Positions 42,127 to 53,735 of a DNA stretch of 64,000 bases are shown piece by piece. How positions within the stretch are numbered: position 1 is the stretch's first letter; each line of letters begins with the position of its first letter. The DNA is from Hydra vulgaris. Lineage: Eukaryota; Cnidaria; Hydrozoa; Anthoathecata; Hydridae. Both the position numbers and the translations under genes were made by a program. The notes under the pieces were generated by a model. That model made no database searches, was not told the DNA's origin, and saw only the letters and a list, made by a program, of their open reading frames with translations. The DNA lies in contig NC_088930.1 in assembly GCF_038396675.1 (NCBI RefSeq), positions 31,518,501 through 31,582,500 on the forward strand, read 5' to 3'.

Positions 42127-44125
42127 TTAGTGAAAAAGTTTTGGAACTGAATAAATTCCTCTTTTCGAAATTTTCTTTGGTTCCTCAATAAAATCGACTA
42201 TTTCAGACTGGGGCAAAAAAAGTTGCACTGCTGGTAGTGACCATTTCCAGTTAAGTCCATTTTTTTTCATAATAGTAATTTCTGCTCCATTTTTTCTTAA
42301 ATTTTTCAACTGTAGAAAAAAAAATTTCGAAAGTTACTTTAAAATTATTCAATAGTTATTACATTAAATAATATTAGTTATTAAAATAATTAGTTATAAA
42401 GTTTACTAATTGATTAGCTAAATATAAATAATTCAAAATAAATAAACAAACCTGTCCAGGATTTAACTCTCCATTGCATTTAACAATTACATAACAATTC
42501 TCTACAAGATTTAACAATTTCTCCTTTTTACAAACATTTTTTGTTTTATCAATATTTTGAAAGTTCTTTTTGCCTAATACTGAATGATCTAAAGATTCTG
42601 TATGACTATCTGCGACTAAACTTACATCCGCAAAAATTAGATTAGAAGTCTCAGTAGTTCCAGTATTTGTACTTGGGCCAGCAAAGTCAATGTTGTTGGT
42701 CTCAATTGTATTTATAATACTGATAGGTGTATCTACATTATTTGAATTTAATCTATTATTTTTATTTATAACACAAGATGATATATCTGTTGAACATAAG
42801 CTTTTACCTGAGACAGCACATACTTTATGTCGCTTTGGTTTTTTAAAACCATCTGAGGGATCGCCCAGTGACTTACATAAATGATCTAAAAATGATTGGC
42901 TTACTAAATCAGTAGTTGAGTCTAAACCTACATTACAACATGGTAGTCGTGAAAGCACTTGAGACTTGTCTAATGGAAAAATTCCAGTTTTGTGAAAACC
43001 AGCACTAAGGTTATCATTCCCATGTTCATTTAAGTTGGTAATTAAACGGTCTAAAAGTCTAGGAAATTCATCTTTAGGAAGAAAAGCAACTCTCCTTCCT
43101 TTTCCTTTCTACTTCCATTCACATAATATTTTGTGCCAGTTAATCTTCATAGGTCTAAAGTAGGCAACATCTAATGGCTGCGTGAGATGTGTAGAGTTTG
43201 TTGGTAATGCCACAAATCCTATGATATTGCTTTGACATGCATCCAGTACTGCAATGCTCAAATGTGAAGATATGTTATCACCTATAATGACACTTTTTCC
43301 TTGAGCCTTCTTAAGTCTTGGAAGAAGTAAAGAGAAAAACCAGTCCTCAAAACATGTTGAGTCAAACCAACCACTTTTTGATCTGTTATAACGTGCTTTT
43401 GGTGGCCCATGCTCCATCCATGTATTCCATAACGACTCAACTTTGTAAACAACATAAGGTGGTAGCAATTCACCATTAGCATTGCCACAAAACATTACAG
43501 AGAACGAGGTCTTTGTAGAATTAATTATGCGTCCAGGATACTTACATCCACACTTTGTTAATATTTTTTTTTTACCTGGATCATCACTGAGATTGGTTTA
43601 ATCATAATTCCATATATTATCAGGTGATATATTACTTATTTCATTTGATAGATTTATAAAGTAGTTATCAATCACAGTCGTTCCTATTTCTGCTCTACAT
43701 TGCTTTATGTTGCTTGCAAATCTTACTGTGAGTTCTGGATTTCTTTTTAAAAAAGATCGAATCCAATCGTCACCTGGAAAGTTATTTTTGAACTGAGGTA
43801 TAACGACGCCTTTTTTCTCTAAATACCCTTTTACTATGCATCTTAAATCATATTTATCAACAGGAAAACCAAACTCAGATGATTTTATTGCATATGCCTT
43901 AAACATGTCTTCTTCTTTTGATGTAAATATTTGCTGACCACCATACTTTTTAGGATATGTCTGTTTTATTTTATTTTTTAATGTTGATTTTGGTATATCG
44001 TATTTCAAAGCTGCTTGTCGTTGAGTAATTAAACCATTCTATAAATCTTTTAATGCATTGTCTAACTGTTCTAAAGTATAAGTAACATATTTTCTTTTTC
44101 CACGATTTGGCTTATAACTTTTGCA
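42127..44125 (-). pseudogene. Pogo transposase gene, two exons, three stops
   Basis: Minus strand. An HTH-psq-type start with K-R-K-Y-V-T-Y-T (about 44100) and A-A-L-K-Y-D-I-P-K-S-T-L; a CENP-B-type DNA-binding block with W-I-R-S-F-L-K-R-N-P-E-L; then DDE_1: I-W-N-Y-D-stop-T-N-L (first Asp, the following Glu codon is a stop); V-I-I-G-D-N-I-S-S-H (second Asp); and L-T-Q-P-L-D-V-A-Y-F. Everything from 44100 to 42452 is one frame with stops near 44041, 43600 and 43110. A short last exon 42127-42309 follows after a GT-AG intron in matching phase. It is recently decayed. Confidence 0.75.
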
Positions 44126-44496
44126 TATTTAAACTAAGAACTAAACAAATTTCGCTATTTACTAATACAAACTGTTATACTGATTTTCTATTGTATTACT
44201 ACTACAAAATTTTTCATTCCAACATAGTAACTACCATAATGTCTATAAATGATCACTAAAAAAGGTTTACTCTAATACATGGGGTGACTTTAGCCCGGGC
44301 CATTGTCACCCTATGTAGTGGGCCAAAGACAACCTATTTTTTTAAATCTCAATTGCAAAAAAGTAATAAACTGTTAAGCTTTCAAAACAAGATAGAATCA
44401 AACACTAATGGTTTAAAATTAATTCAGTGTATATTCCAATAAAAATCGATGTAAAAGTTTACACACCTGAAAAAATTCGGATTTTAGGTGCTTCTT

Positions 44497-44583
44497 CTTT
44501 CTAAGTGCAACTTACAATAATATCACTTTCTAAGTGCAACTTACAATAATATCACTTTCTAAGTGCAACTTACAATAATATCA
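44497..44583. repeat. 29-bp tandem repeat, three copies
   Basis: CTTTCTAAGTGCAACTTACA... repeats exactly at 44497, 44526 and 44555, within the right subterminal region of pogo copy 1. Confidence 0.9.
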
Positions 44584-44847
44584 CAAAGGTTCGAGTTAAA
44601 GAAACTAAGTTAGACTAAATAAATAATAAATTTCCCACAATTTGCTACTAAACATTAACCGGCATACCTTGAGGTATCGATTTTAAACCATTTTAAAACA
44701 AAAATTTGCTTGGGCCAAAGCCACCCAATCTTACGGTAACAATCCACACAAAATTTACGATATTTTTTTTGAAACCTTTTTCTCAGTATATGATGCAAAC
44801 TTCCCTATTATTGAAAGAACAATAACTCCAAAAAATATAAACAATCC

Positions 44848-46720
44848 TTGGGTAACAAAAGGATTAAAAAATCATCCAAGATAAAACAGAAGCTTTATAT
44901 AAAATATCTCAAAACAAAATCATCTTCAAATGAGAAAATATATAAAGATTACAAATATCTATTTGAAAAAGTTCGTAAAAACTTGAAAAAAAATTACTAC
45001 TCAAAACTCCTAGATGAATTCAAAAATAACTCAAGACGCATTTGACAAGTAATGAACAAAATTAGTGGTAAGAAATGCTCAGGTTCTTTCCCCCAGATGA
45101 TTATTGTTGATAACAAACGTATATGTGTTCCAAGAGATATAGCTCATGAGTTTAACAAATTTTTTATTGACATCGGTCCTAAACTAGCAAATAAAGTTCC
45201 TTTTACAAAAGCAAAATTTAACGATTTTCTAGTACAGATGGATAATTGCAATGGTTCCAACGAATTATATTTAAAACTATCTTTTCAAGAATTTGAAAGA
45301 GCATTCAAATCACTTAAAAAGAACAAAGCAAGCGGAGCAGATGACATAAACGGTAATATAGTTATAGAATGTTTTGAACAATTAAAAGATATTCTTTTTA
45401 AAGTATATGGAGCGTCTATCCATCAAGGAGTATTTCCTAACCGATTAAAAATTGCAAAAGTTACCCCTATTTTAAAAGAGGGAGATCAAAAAAATATCAG
45501 TAATTATCGTCCTATTTCCGTCCTCTGCACATTTTCAAAAATACTAGAACGCATTATGTACAATAGACTATACAATTATTTTCTTTCTAATAATTTGTTA
45601 TAGGTCAACCAATTTGGTTTTAAAATAAACAATTCTACGGAACATGCAATTATCCAATTTGTACGTGAAATTTCAAAATCTTTTGAAAAATCTAAATATA
45701 CTTTAGGTGTTTTCATCGACCTATCGAAAGCATTCGATACTGTCGATCATCAAATTTTGATACAAAAACTGAAATACTATGGAGTAAATTAAAAAGTCAT
45801 AAAATGGTTCAGAAATTATTTATTAAACCGTAAACAGTTTGTTTTTAGTAATAATAATTATTCTAATGAGTTTCTGAATATTTCATGTGGCGTTCCCCAA
45901 GGCTCCATTTTGGGACCACTGTTGTTCTTGATTTATATAAACGACCTAAATAAAGCCTCAAATTTAATGAGTATCATGTTTGCTGATGATACCAACTTAT
46001 TTCTTTCCAATAATGATATTTACAAACTCTTCTCTAGCATGAACGAACAACTTAAAAATATATCCAAGTGGTTCAAATGCAATAAACTAACTCTAAACAG
46101 TAACAAAACAAAATGGATTCTGTTTCATCCTGTCTCAAAAAGAGCTTATTTACCCCCAAATTTGCCCAAAATTATTATTGATGATGCTGAGATAAAAAGA
46201 CACTATGTCACAATGTTTTTGGGTGTTTTTCTTGATGAAAACATCACATGGAAAGCACATATTGACTATATTAGCACAAAAATTTCCAAAAGCATTGGAA
46301 TTTGATATAAATCCAGAACATATTTAAGTAAAAAAAGTTTAACCTAACTCTACTACTCATTTATACATAGTTATTTAAATTATGCAAATATTGTACGGGG
46401 AAGCATAGAAAAAAATAAGTTACAATGTCTTTAACGCTGTCAGAAGCATGCGATCCGTATATTTAATTTTGCGGATCGGTACACTCATTCCAAACTTTTT
46501 TTTATTGAAATGAAAATTCTCAATATATATGAAATAATTTTCTCATATATGAACCTTTTTTTCGAACTAAGTTTAATAAGTTTTGTATTGCTTATCGCGC
46601 ACCGTATCTTTGGAATAAGATTGTTTTGTCAAATTTTGATATATTTCACACTTATTCCACTTTCAAATATAAACTGAAAATTTTTATTTTATCTATTGAT
46701 GACGTAGTCAAGTACTTTTA
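44848..46720 (+). pseudogene. Retrotransposon ORF2, linker and reverse transcriptase
   Basis: Frames 44848-45045, 45052-45603, 45604-45909 and 45910-46305 are the same reading frame interrupted by only a few stops (TGA at 45043, TAG at 45601, TAA near 45789). Motifs in order: K-A-S-G-A-D-D-I-N-G-N, N-Y-R-P-I-S-V, F-D-T-V-D-H, P-Q-G-S-I-L-G-P-L-L, M-F-A-D-D-T-N-L (catalytic), and F-L-G-V-F-L-D-E-N-I-T-W-K. The thumb region continues to about 46720 with more damage. This is a fairly young copy. Confidence 0.8.
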
Positions 46721-47118
46721 ATTGATACTTTGTAATCTTTGTTTAGAACTTTTATTTTATTGTAAAATACGCTTTATAAAACGTTTTAATTTTTATTTTT
46801 ATCTTATATATAAATGATATAGATTCTATATATAGTAACGTCAGATTTATTTACACGAAATTTTATTTTATTTATATAGCATCGTCAGATTTATTTACAC
46901 TGTTTACTGAAATTTTTTTTTTTTATTCATTTTTGTTTTGCTGTAAAATGTCTAAAGCTGTAAAAGGTTCTAATGATAAGATCATTATGATCTTCTTTCA
47001 GATGCCTTGTTTGTTTGTTTGTAAAATACGACAAATGTAAACGAGCAAAAAAAAAAAAAAAATATTGTACTCCTTTTGAAGATTATTGAAATAAGCGAAA
47101 TTATTAAAATATTAGGTG

Positions 47119-47196
47119 TGGAATAGACTTATCATGACCAGTAATATAATAATATTCAGTACTAATTATACTGGTCATGGTAAGTCCGTTATTCCA
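47119..47196. repeat. Hairpin element, prefix AGGTGTGGAA
   Basis: TGGAATAGACTTATCATGACCAGTA pairs with TACTGGTCATGGTAAGTCCGTTATTCCA with small bulges. Confidence 0.75.
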
Positions 47197-47546
47197 TATA
47201 TTTAAGTCATCTCGTGCTTTTTGAAACTTTTTATACCAATGGTAATTAATTAACACATTTCAAGCGGGTATTCTAAATATTATTTAGACTGGTACTGATT
47301 TTCAAGTTATAGTCAGTTTTCTCACGAACTTAGTCGGCTAGTCGGGGATTTGACACAATTCAGTCGGTTAAATTTTTATTTTGAAGACCTTTTTTTTTTT
47401 TTAGAAGCCAGTTGGTATTTTTTGAGGATTTACCCCCGTTACCCCTCATTTTATTTGTAGAATCGCCTCTGTATGTATATAATTATTTTTCTACCGCTTA
47501 CTAAAACATATTGAAATAAGGAAAAAGTATAGAAAAGGTGTGGAAC

Positions 47547-47594
47547 AAATTTATCAAGACCCATATTTTACTAAATATGGGTCTTGATAAATTT
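47547..47594. repeat. Perfect hairpin, 22-bp arms, same AGGTGTGGAA prefix
   Basis: 47547-47568 and 47573-47594 are exact complements with a TACT loop. The 10 bases before the arm match the prefix of the hairpin 420 bp upstream. Confidence 0.85.
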
Positions 47595-48542
47595 ATAACT
47601 AAAACAACAGAGTTATAACTAAAACAACAAAAAACATGTTTTGTAAAAAAAAAGTTTTAAAAATCAGATCATATTTATTAACATAAAACAAAACAGAACT
47701 AACTCAATCCAGAATTATAGGGTTGGCATCCTTTAATGTCTTTTTTTCAAATATAAACTCTTTTCTTAGATCTCTTTACTTTTCTCAGTGTTTTTAAAAT
47801 ATTAGATGACTATTTACAATGAATTAAAGCTCGATTATAACCACTTTTAATTCATTTTTTTTCAAAAACACTTTCACGTGGAATATTAATCTAATCATAA
47901 ACATTTCCAATACAATTAACACCATCATAAAAACTTATGGTGGCAGAACACACACTAATTGTAAGTACCGTAAAATGAGGTGACTTTGGCCTGGTAAGTG
48001 ACTTTGGCTAATTTATCAAAAATAGTTTTAACTTTTAAAAACTATTTTGTACTTCTGCGACTTCTCCCAGATTTAGGTTTATCACAAAAGTAAAGTTATT
48101 CTGTTTATTTATTACTTAGATTAATTGTAGTTTGCGCAACTATTGATATAATTTTTTCTTTGTTTATTAGAGTCTATAATAATTGTTAAATTTATATGCT
48201 GCAAAATTGTGAGTTGGTTGAAACTGCTGTTAATATTTGAGTGGGTTGTGATGTTATTACTAATAGTAAATTTAAATAGGATGAGTTTTGTACAATATTT
48301 GCCAAATTTATAACTCTTCTAATTAAAATTAACAATAAGCAAAGTTTATGGGGTGGCTTTGGCCACAACTTGGGGTGACTTTACCCTAAGTGAAAAAATG
48401 TAATTATTTGATTTTCAATATTATATTTTTGATTTATTTTTCAGAAAATGTTGTCTATAGATATATTTTTATTGGTTTAATTTTCAAATTTTGTTTTTAG
48501 GAAAAAATATTAATTAATAATCATATTTATATCAAAAAAACC

Positions 48543-49627
48543 ATGCCAAGAACATATAAACGTGTTGCTGGGAGTCGTTATTATATTTAATACACCCAGG
48601 CAGTGGCGGATCCAGCATTTTTTGATCTTTGAGATAGCTAACTTCCAGACAAGGAGCAAACTCCAAACATTTATATGTTTATACTTATGTCAAATAAGGG
48701 TGTTTTGCAAAAAATTGCGATGATTGGAGCTTGGGAACAAAAAAGCCCCAAAAATTTAGCCCTACCTGCCCCAAACGTGAGAGCAACAAGTTGATGAAAT
48801 ATTTTTTGTATTATTTTCAACTAGACTTATATTCATCGATAAATTTTAAGTTTCATAATATTATCTCTGAGCGTTCAAAAATTATGACAATATAAAATTT
48901 GCAACCCCCTCAAATTGAGGGGGGTTTAAACTTTATATGGTCATAATTTTTGAACGCTAAAATATTTTACAATGAAATTTAAAATTTATCGATGAATATA
49001 AGTCTAGTTGAAAATAATACAAAAAATATTTCATCAATTTGTTGCTCTCACGTTTGGGGCAGGTAGGGCTAAATTTTTGGGGCTTTTTTGTTCCCAAGCT
49101 CCAATCATCGCAATTTTTTGCAAAACATCCTTATTTGACATAAGTATAAACATATAAATGTTTGGAGTTTGCTCCTTGTCTGGAAGTTAGCTATCTCAAA
49201 GATCAAAAAATGCTGGATCCGCCACTGCACCCAGGAAACATTAACCAAATGTTTAAAAGAAGTAAAAAGTGATAATTTAACACAAACAGATGCTTGCTTG
49301 ACCTTTAAAACTCTTCTTTCAACAATAAAGAATAAACTGAAAGGTATACATAATAAAAAACCAGACGGTTGCACAATATTTAGTAATATTGAAGAAGAAA
49401 TTTTTGCAAACTATGTTATAACTATGTCTTCTTCTGGATTCCCAGTTGACTGTTATGATTTACGAAGTATTGTGAAGTCTTATGCAGACCGTAAAGGAAT
49501 GTTTATTAGGCAATTTGCAGGAAATATGCCTGGTGTTGAATGGGTAAAATCATTCCTTAAGAGAAATAAACAGTTAAGTGTTAGATTTGCAAGTAACATT
49601 AAAAGAAAGAGGACAGAAGTAGGTACT
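48543..49627 (+). pseudogene. Pogo transposase, N-terminal part, split by a hAT fold-back
   Basis: ATG 48543 gives M-P-R-T-Y-K-R-V-A-G-S-R-Y-Y-I then a TAA. Beyond the insertion it resumes as T-Q-E-T-L-T-K-C-L-K-E-V and F-S-N-I-E-E-E-I-F-A-N-Y, followed by the CENP-B-type block W-V-K-S-F-L-K-R-N-K-Q-L-S-V-R-F-A-S-N-I-K. It breaks off at 49627 at the second insertion. Sequence is close to pogo copy 1. Confidence 0.7.
48601..49227. mobile_element. hAT fold-back element with exact 8-bp target duplication
   Basis: A 627-bp near-perfect palindrome with arms of about 310 bp meeting near 48913. The termini are CAGTGGCGGATCC...GGATCCGCCACTG, a classic hAT end. The target duplication CACCCAGG is found at 48593-48600 and 49228-49235. 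It carries no transposase. Confidence 0.9.
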
Positions 49628-49735
49628 GTTATTGCACTATCAGACATTTTTTCACTTTTCACTTTATGCAAGAGGTTTGGAACGAAAATAATGTTCTTTG
49701 GATAGCCCTGAACCCAAATGCATAGCCAAATTTGT

Positions 49736-51940
49736 AAGGGTCGAACCACTTTTTGGTAAACTAGAGGTACCAGTTTTCCCATTTTTGTAGTAAAACTAAG
49801 CGATGTTGTTAGGTTATATGAGTGTATAATTGACAAAAGACAAACTAAACAGGATTGTAAGTCAGCCAGCAGAAGTCAGCCATCATTCTCTCATCGGCGC
49901 GCCCCTGGTAGCGATGCTCAATAGTTGAAATCGTTTGGTGGAAACGTTCTCGATGCTCATCTGAAATGTTTTTCTCAAAATGCTTGGGGAAAAAGTCCAA
50001 ATGGCTATGCAAGAAAGTGAATCTTTGGGGACATGTGCACATTCATATCTTTGAAGGCTGATAAAAGTTATGAGATGATGTCTTTATAGGCGTCCGGCCA
50101 GTGATTGCCTGAATAAATGAGTGCAAAGAAGAAATTCTTTAATAGAATACAAGTATTATGTACTTAATTCATAAAAATTTCAGATACTTACCCAGAAAGT
50201 TCTCCACACAGTCTTTCAAAGCCTTCCATGCTCTGAGCATAATCGGGGACAAGGAATCAGTAAACTGTTGGCTATTCAAAAGTTTTCGAGTGTCTGGTCC
50301 ACTGAATAATCCTTCCTTAACTTTTGCAAAATACAGTTTTGGAAAGGTCTCCTTTATGATTTTCATCGGTTCGCCGTCAGAGTGTAATGTCTTAACAAAT
50401 TTCTTAAACAGGCCAAGCTTTATGTGCAATGGAGGTATAATAACTTTGTCAGACTGAACAAGTGGCTCATAGCGAATATTGTGAACACCAAGGGTCGCAT
50501 TGCCTCGTGCTGGCCACTCATTCCTGATGTAATGCTCATGTTTTGCGCGGCTATCCCATAAACATATGAAGCATGTGTATTTCACGTAATCTCCTTGCAT
50601 ACCTGTCAGCAGATCTACAAATTTCAGATCCGAGCAAACTCTCCACTGAAATGTGTCATAACAAACAAGCTGCAAAATAGATTTCATAGTTTCATAAGAT
50701 TCTTTTGATGTAATTGTAAAAAGTAAGCAATCGGGATGGCTGGATATGCGTTCTCATTATGCAAAAGGACCGCCTTTACACTTCTTGTGCTGCCATCGAT
50801 GAACAACCACCAGTCATTCTCCACTTGTGTATAGATACCCATCTTCATCAACAAACCAGGAATATCACAACAAAATACAAAGTTATTGTCTTCACTTCTC
50901 TTAAAAAATGGCACGTAAGCTGCGTCTCTTGTCTTATAAACAAACGTTCTCGTTTCCTTAGCAAGGACACCGAATTCTCTTAGCATTGAACCAGCCAAAC
51001 ACGCATCCTGTTTAGACAGGCCAAGTCTCCTAACAAACAAGTCCAGCTGTCTCTGGCTGATAGACTTTAGCTCGTCGTTAGACAGCCTATCATCTTCATC
51101 TTTATTGCTCTTCTTCATGTTCAGCACATCATCATCATCAGTCAAAACAACATTGAGAAGATCAGAAGAAAACACAGGAGGCTCTTCTTCCTCATCATAT
51201 ACTCTCGGTCTTATCGCTGATAGTAAGTCAGGGTAAATTATGCTTTTAGCTGTCCTTCTGGTAAATTGTGCCGTGTGTGTCAAACAAAAATAGTAATCAG
51301 TTACATGACCTTTTTGGTCGCGCCACGACATAGGTGTGGAAAAAAGCATTCTCTTTAATTTACCCTTAGACCACAGGGACAGGTTAGACAGACACTTAAC
51401 ACAGATCTTATCGGGGCAAAAACCTTGTCCTCATCCCCTAGTTTCATCTTGAAATAAGCATAATACAGGGTCTTAACTCGAGGTGTAATGGAACGCTCAT
51501 CTCCTTTAAACATAAACCTCCCACAAATGTAATAGAACTTGTTAGGATCGTTATAGCATTTCTGTCTCTGAGACATTCCAAATAATCTGAAACAGCAAAA
51601 ATAGTTATAAAATAGTAAGAATTCATCAAAACTGAAACTTAACATTTGCCCACATGAATTAAACGGTGGATGAAGAATTAGATAAAAACGCCAAAAATAA
51701 ATTGGTTCATTACAACAGTTAGAATTATCACCATTTTCACAAACTTGTTCTTTAACTCAAGTAATAATAATGTTAAGTGATAATACATGATAATTACTTT
51801 AATATCAAGTCAAATAAATGTATTTTTCCTATTCATTCATTAGAGTAAAAGAAATTAGAACTATCGACTTCTCTTAGTATAAAGTATATGAAAAATGGAG
51901 AAATAAAAATTTCCATTTTACAAAAAAATGGTTCGACTTA
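49736..51940 (-). mobile_element. Unassigned DDE-like element nested in pogo copy 2
   Basis: AAGGGTCGAACCACTTTTTGG at 49736 and GGTTCGACTTAGAC ending about 51943 form an imperfect inverted pair, and the pogo reading breaks between 49627 and 52027. Inside are four minus strand gene pieces of one protein (next entry). Boundaries are tentative. Confidence 0.5.
49845..51645 (-). pseudogene. DDE-like transposase candidate of unassigned family
   Basis: Minus strand pieces in order: 51645-51355 (R-D-R-K-C-Y-x-D-P region with a zinc-knuckle-like pair), a frameshift into 51420-50684 with I-C-V-K-C-L-S-N-L, M-S-W-R-D-Q-K-G-H, Y-Y-F-C-L-T-H-T and L-F-I-D-G-S-T-R-S-V-K-A-V-L-L-H-N; then 50687-50169 with C-S-D-L-K-F-V-D-L-L-T-G-M-Q, F-I-C-L-W-D-S-R-A and P-P-L-H-I-K-L-G-L-F-K; then 50042-49845 with S-D-E-H-R-E-R-F-H-Q and R-Y-Q-G-R. 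Similar proteins are frequent in arthropod and cnidarian genomes. The spaced Asp, Asp and Glu in F-I-D, S/G-D-L-K and D-E-H-x-E-R-F-H suggest a DDE catalytic triad. I infer a transposase. Few stops remain. Confidence 0.6.
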
Positions 51941-52026
51941 GACTATCAAAACTATACTTTTTCTTTCATCATTCATTAAGTACTAAATGTTTTCGTTACA
52001 GTTTCTCTTGTATAAAAATTCATGTC

Positions 52027-53002
52027 TGGTAGTGTTATTAATAACTTTTTTGATAACATCACTCTTGAGCTGGCAGGGGTTCCTCCATCAAACATTTGGA
52101 ATTACGATGAAACTAATTTAACCGATGACCCTGGTAATAAACTAGCAATAACAAAGAGAGGATCAAAATATTCTGAGATGATAATTAATTCAACTAAGTC
52201 TGCAACATCTTTGATGTATTGTGGTAATGCAGAAAAGCATATCCTTTCTCCATATATTGTATATAAAGCAGATTCGATGTGGACAACTTGGACAAGAAAT
52301 GGACCAAAAGGAGCACGTTATAACCGCTAAAAGAGTGGATGGTTTGACTCCAGTTGTTTTACAGATTGGTTTGAATCTTTATTGTTACCTAAACTAAAAA
52401 AAAACTTTTTAATATAATAATAAATTTTTAATGTAATAATAATTAATAATAATTTTTCATGGGTGTTGCGTATTATCGACCAATGAAAGCTCAGTGGAGA
52501 AGAATATTAACAACTTGGAAGGAAAGTGGCAAAGGACGTAAAGCTCCTTCGCTTCCAAAAGACCAGTTTCCAGCATTGCTTAAATGAAAAAATTTGAAGA
52601 ACCTAATTGTGAAAGTATGAAGACAGACTTCAGAAAAACTGGATTATACCTCTTGATCGAAAACAGGTGCTAGATAGACTTCCTAAAAGAACATTTACAA
52701 ATAAAGATGTCACAGTAGAAATCGGTTCTCTTGTCAGTGATTCTTTCATACAACATTTAGTTGAAGCTAAAGATGATGATCATATACCCCCTAATAAAAA
52801 ACGACATAAAGTCTCTGTTGTCCCAGGAAAAAGTGTATCATCAATTGATGTAGTTAATATGCAAGCAGATAATAATACAAATAAGACAAGAAAAAAAATG
52901 ACTGTTGTAAAAAAAAACAAGGTATCCACTCTTGAACAGCAAATAATTACAGATAATCTATTGAATAAATCTAGCACTGATAGTTTGATGACTGATGCAT
53001 AG
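52027..53002 (+). pseudogene. Pogo transposase, C-terminal part
   Basis: It begins S-V-I-N-N-F-F-D-N-I, then I-W-N-Y-D-E-T-N-L-T-D-D-P-G (first Asp with intact D-E-T) and M-Y-C-G-N-A-E; a stop lies after A-R-Y-N-R (52328). The second catalytic Asp region is lost in a deletion or low-quality stretch (52390-52470). The C-terminal frame 52667-53002 has K-K-R-H-K-V-S-V-V-P-G-K-S, which matches the C-terminus of copy 1. Confidence 0.7.
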
Positions 53003-53409
53003 TTTTTTGTGTTTTAAATATTAATAAGGTTTCTTTGTCATTTATATTTTGAATAAATTTGTAAACTAGTTTCAAGCTATTGTTTTTAATACTTTTTTGC
53101 CTTATTAACATATCACCTAATATCCATGTATCTGTGAATATGTAAAATATGAAATTATTTTAATCAATAATTATAATTTTCTTTTAGGTGGACAAAGTCA
53201 CCACCAGTATAGAGGTGACTTTGACTCACCCTTAAAATTAAAAAAAAAAGGGTCAAAGATATAATTTTTTTGTTTTTTTTATTTTAATTATTTATTTCTT
53301 TGGCATCATGCACATCTAATGCAACTTATATCAACATATTAATAATTTATAATTAAATTTTGGAAAAAAAATATTTTAAATTTGGCCAAAGTCATCTTAT
53401 TTTACGTTA

Positions 53410-53704
53410 CCTTTCTGCTATATGAGTAGATTTGGGACAACGTGTCCAAATAATTCCATTTAAATACTCATTCGCATTTTGCGTTTGGTCATGGAGGCAT
53501 TTTTCTAGAGAGAGCCTTAACTTAATTTCTGAAAATTTTTTTTTTTCCAGTTATGCTAAGTGCATAACTTAAAAATAAATTTGGATGGAATTGCACATAA
53601 AATAACTTGCAATAGAGGTGTATAATTCAATAACACGGTTGCTAAGGGCGTTGCTAAGAGTAAAAGTCTATACCAACGTTAAGATAAATTAAAATAACCT
53701 CACT

Positions 53705-53735
<31 letters not shown>

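Larger units (their letters stand above)
41875..44738 (-). mobile_element. Pogo-type DNA transposon (copy 1) inside the retrotransposon
   Basis: The left end has TAGGGTGACTTTGGCCCAA and the right end GGGCCAAAGCCACCCAATCTTACGGTA, imperfect inverted repeats related to those of copy 2 at 47966/53409. The retrotransposon ORF2 is broken exactly between them. The boundaries may be off by a few tens of bases on the left. Confidence 0.65.
40200..47063 (+). mobile_element. Near-full-length CR1/L2-type non-LTR retrotransposon, interrupted by a pogo element
   Basis: ORF1 at 40314-41022, ORF2 from 41082 through the endonuclease to about 41690, then a pogo insertion (41875-44738), then ORF2 resumes at about 44740 and runs through RT to about 46720. 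A 3' region and a run of 16 A's follow, ending near 47062. Without the insert it would be about 4 kb. RT motifs (Y-R-P-I-S-V, F-D-T-V-D-H, G-V-P-Q-G-S-I-L-G-P, F-A-D-D-T) place it in the CR1/L2/Jockey assemblage. The 5' boundary is approximate. Confidence 0.8.
46721..47965. other. Retrotransposon 3' region and AT-rich spacer with hairpins
   Basis: To about 47062 this is the retrotransposon 3' UTR and its A-run. Beyond, there is no gene; two hairpins lie at 47119-47196 and 47547-47594. Confidence 0.55.
47966..53409 (+). mobile_element. Pogo-type DNA transposon (copy 2), 5.4 kb, with two nested insertions
   Basis: The left TIR TACCGTAAAATGAGGTGACTTTGGC (47966-47990) is matched by the right TIR at 53385-53409 with three differences. 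TA at both extremities fits the pogo target. The gene is on the + strand in pieces 48543-48600, 49228-49627 and 52027-53002, separated by a hAT fold-back (48601-49227) and an unassigned DDE-like element (49736-51940). Confidence 0.8.

Noticed and set aside
42690-42884. 64-codon + strand frame
   Set aside because: Antisense of the pogo copy 1 C-terminal region.
44497-44583. Possible CRISPR array (29-bp repeat)
   Set aside because: The repeats are directly adjacent with no spacers, in a eukaryotic transposon.
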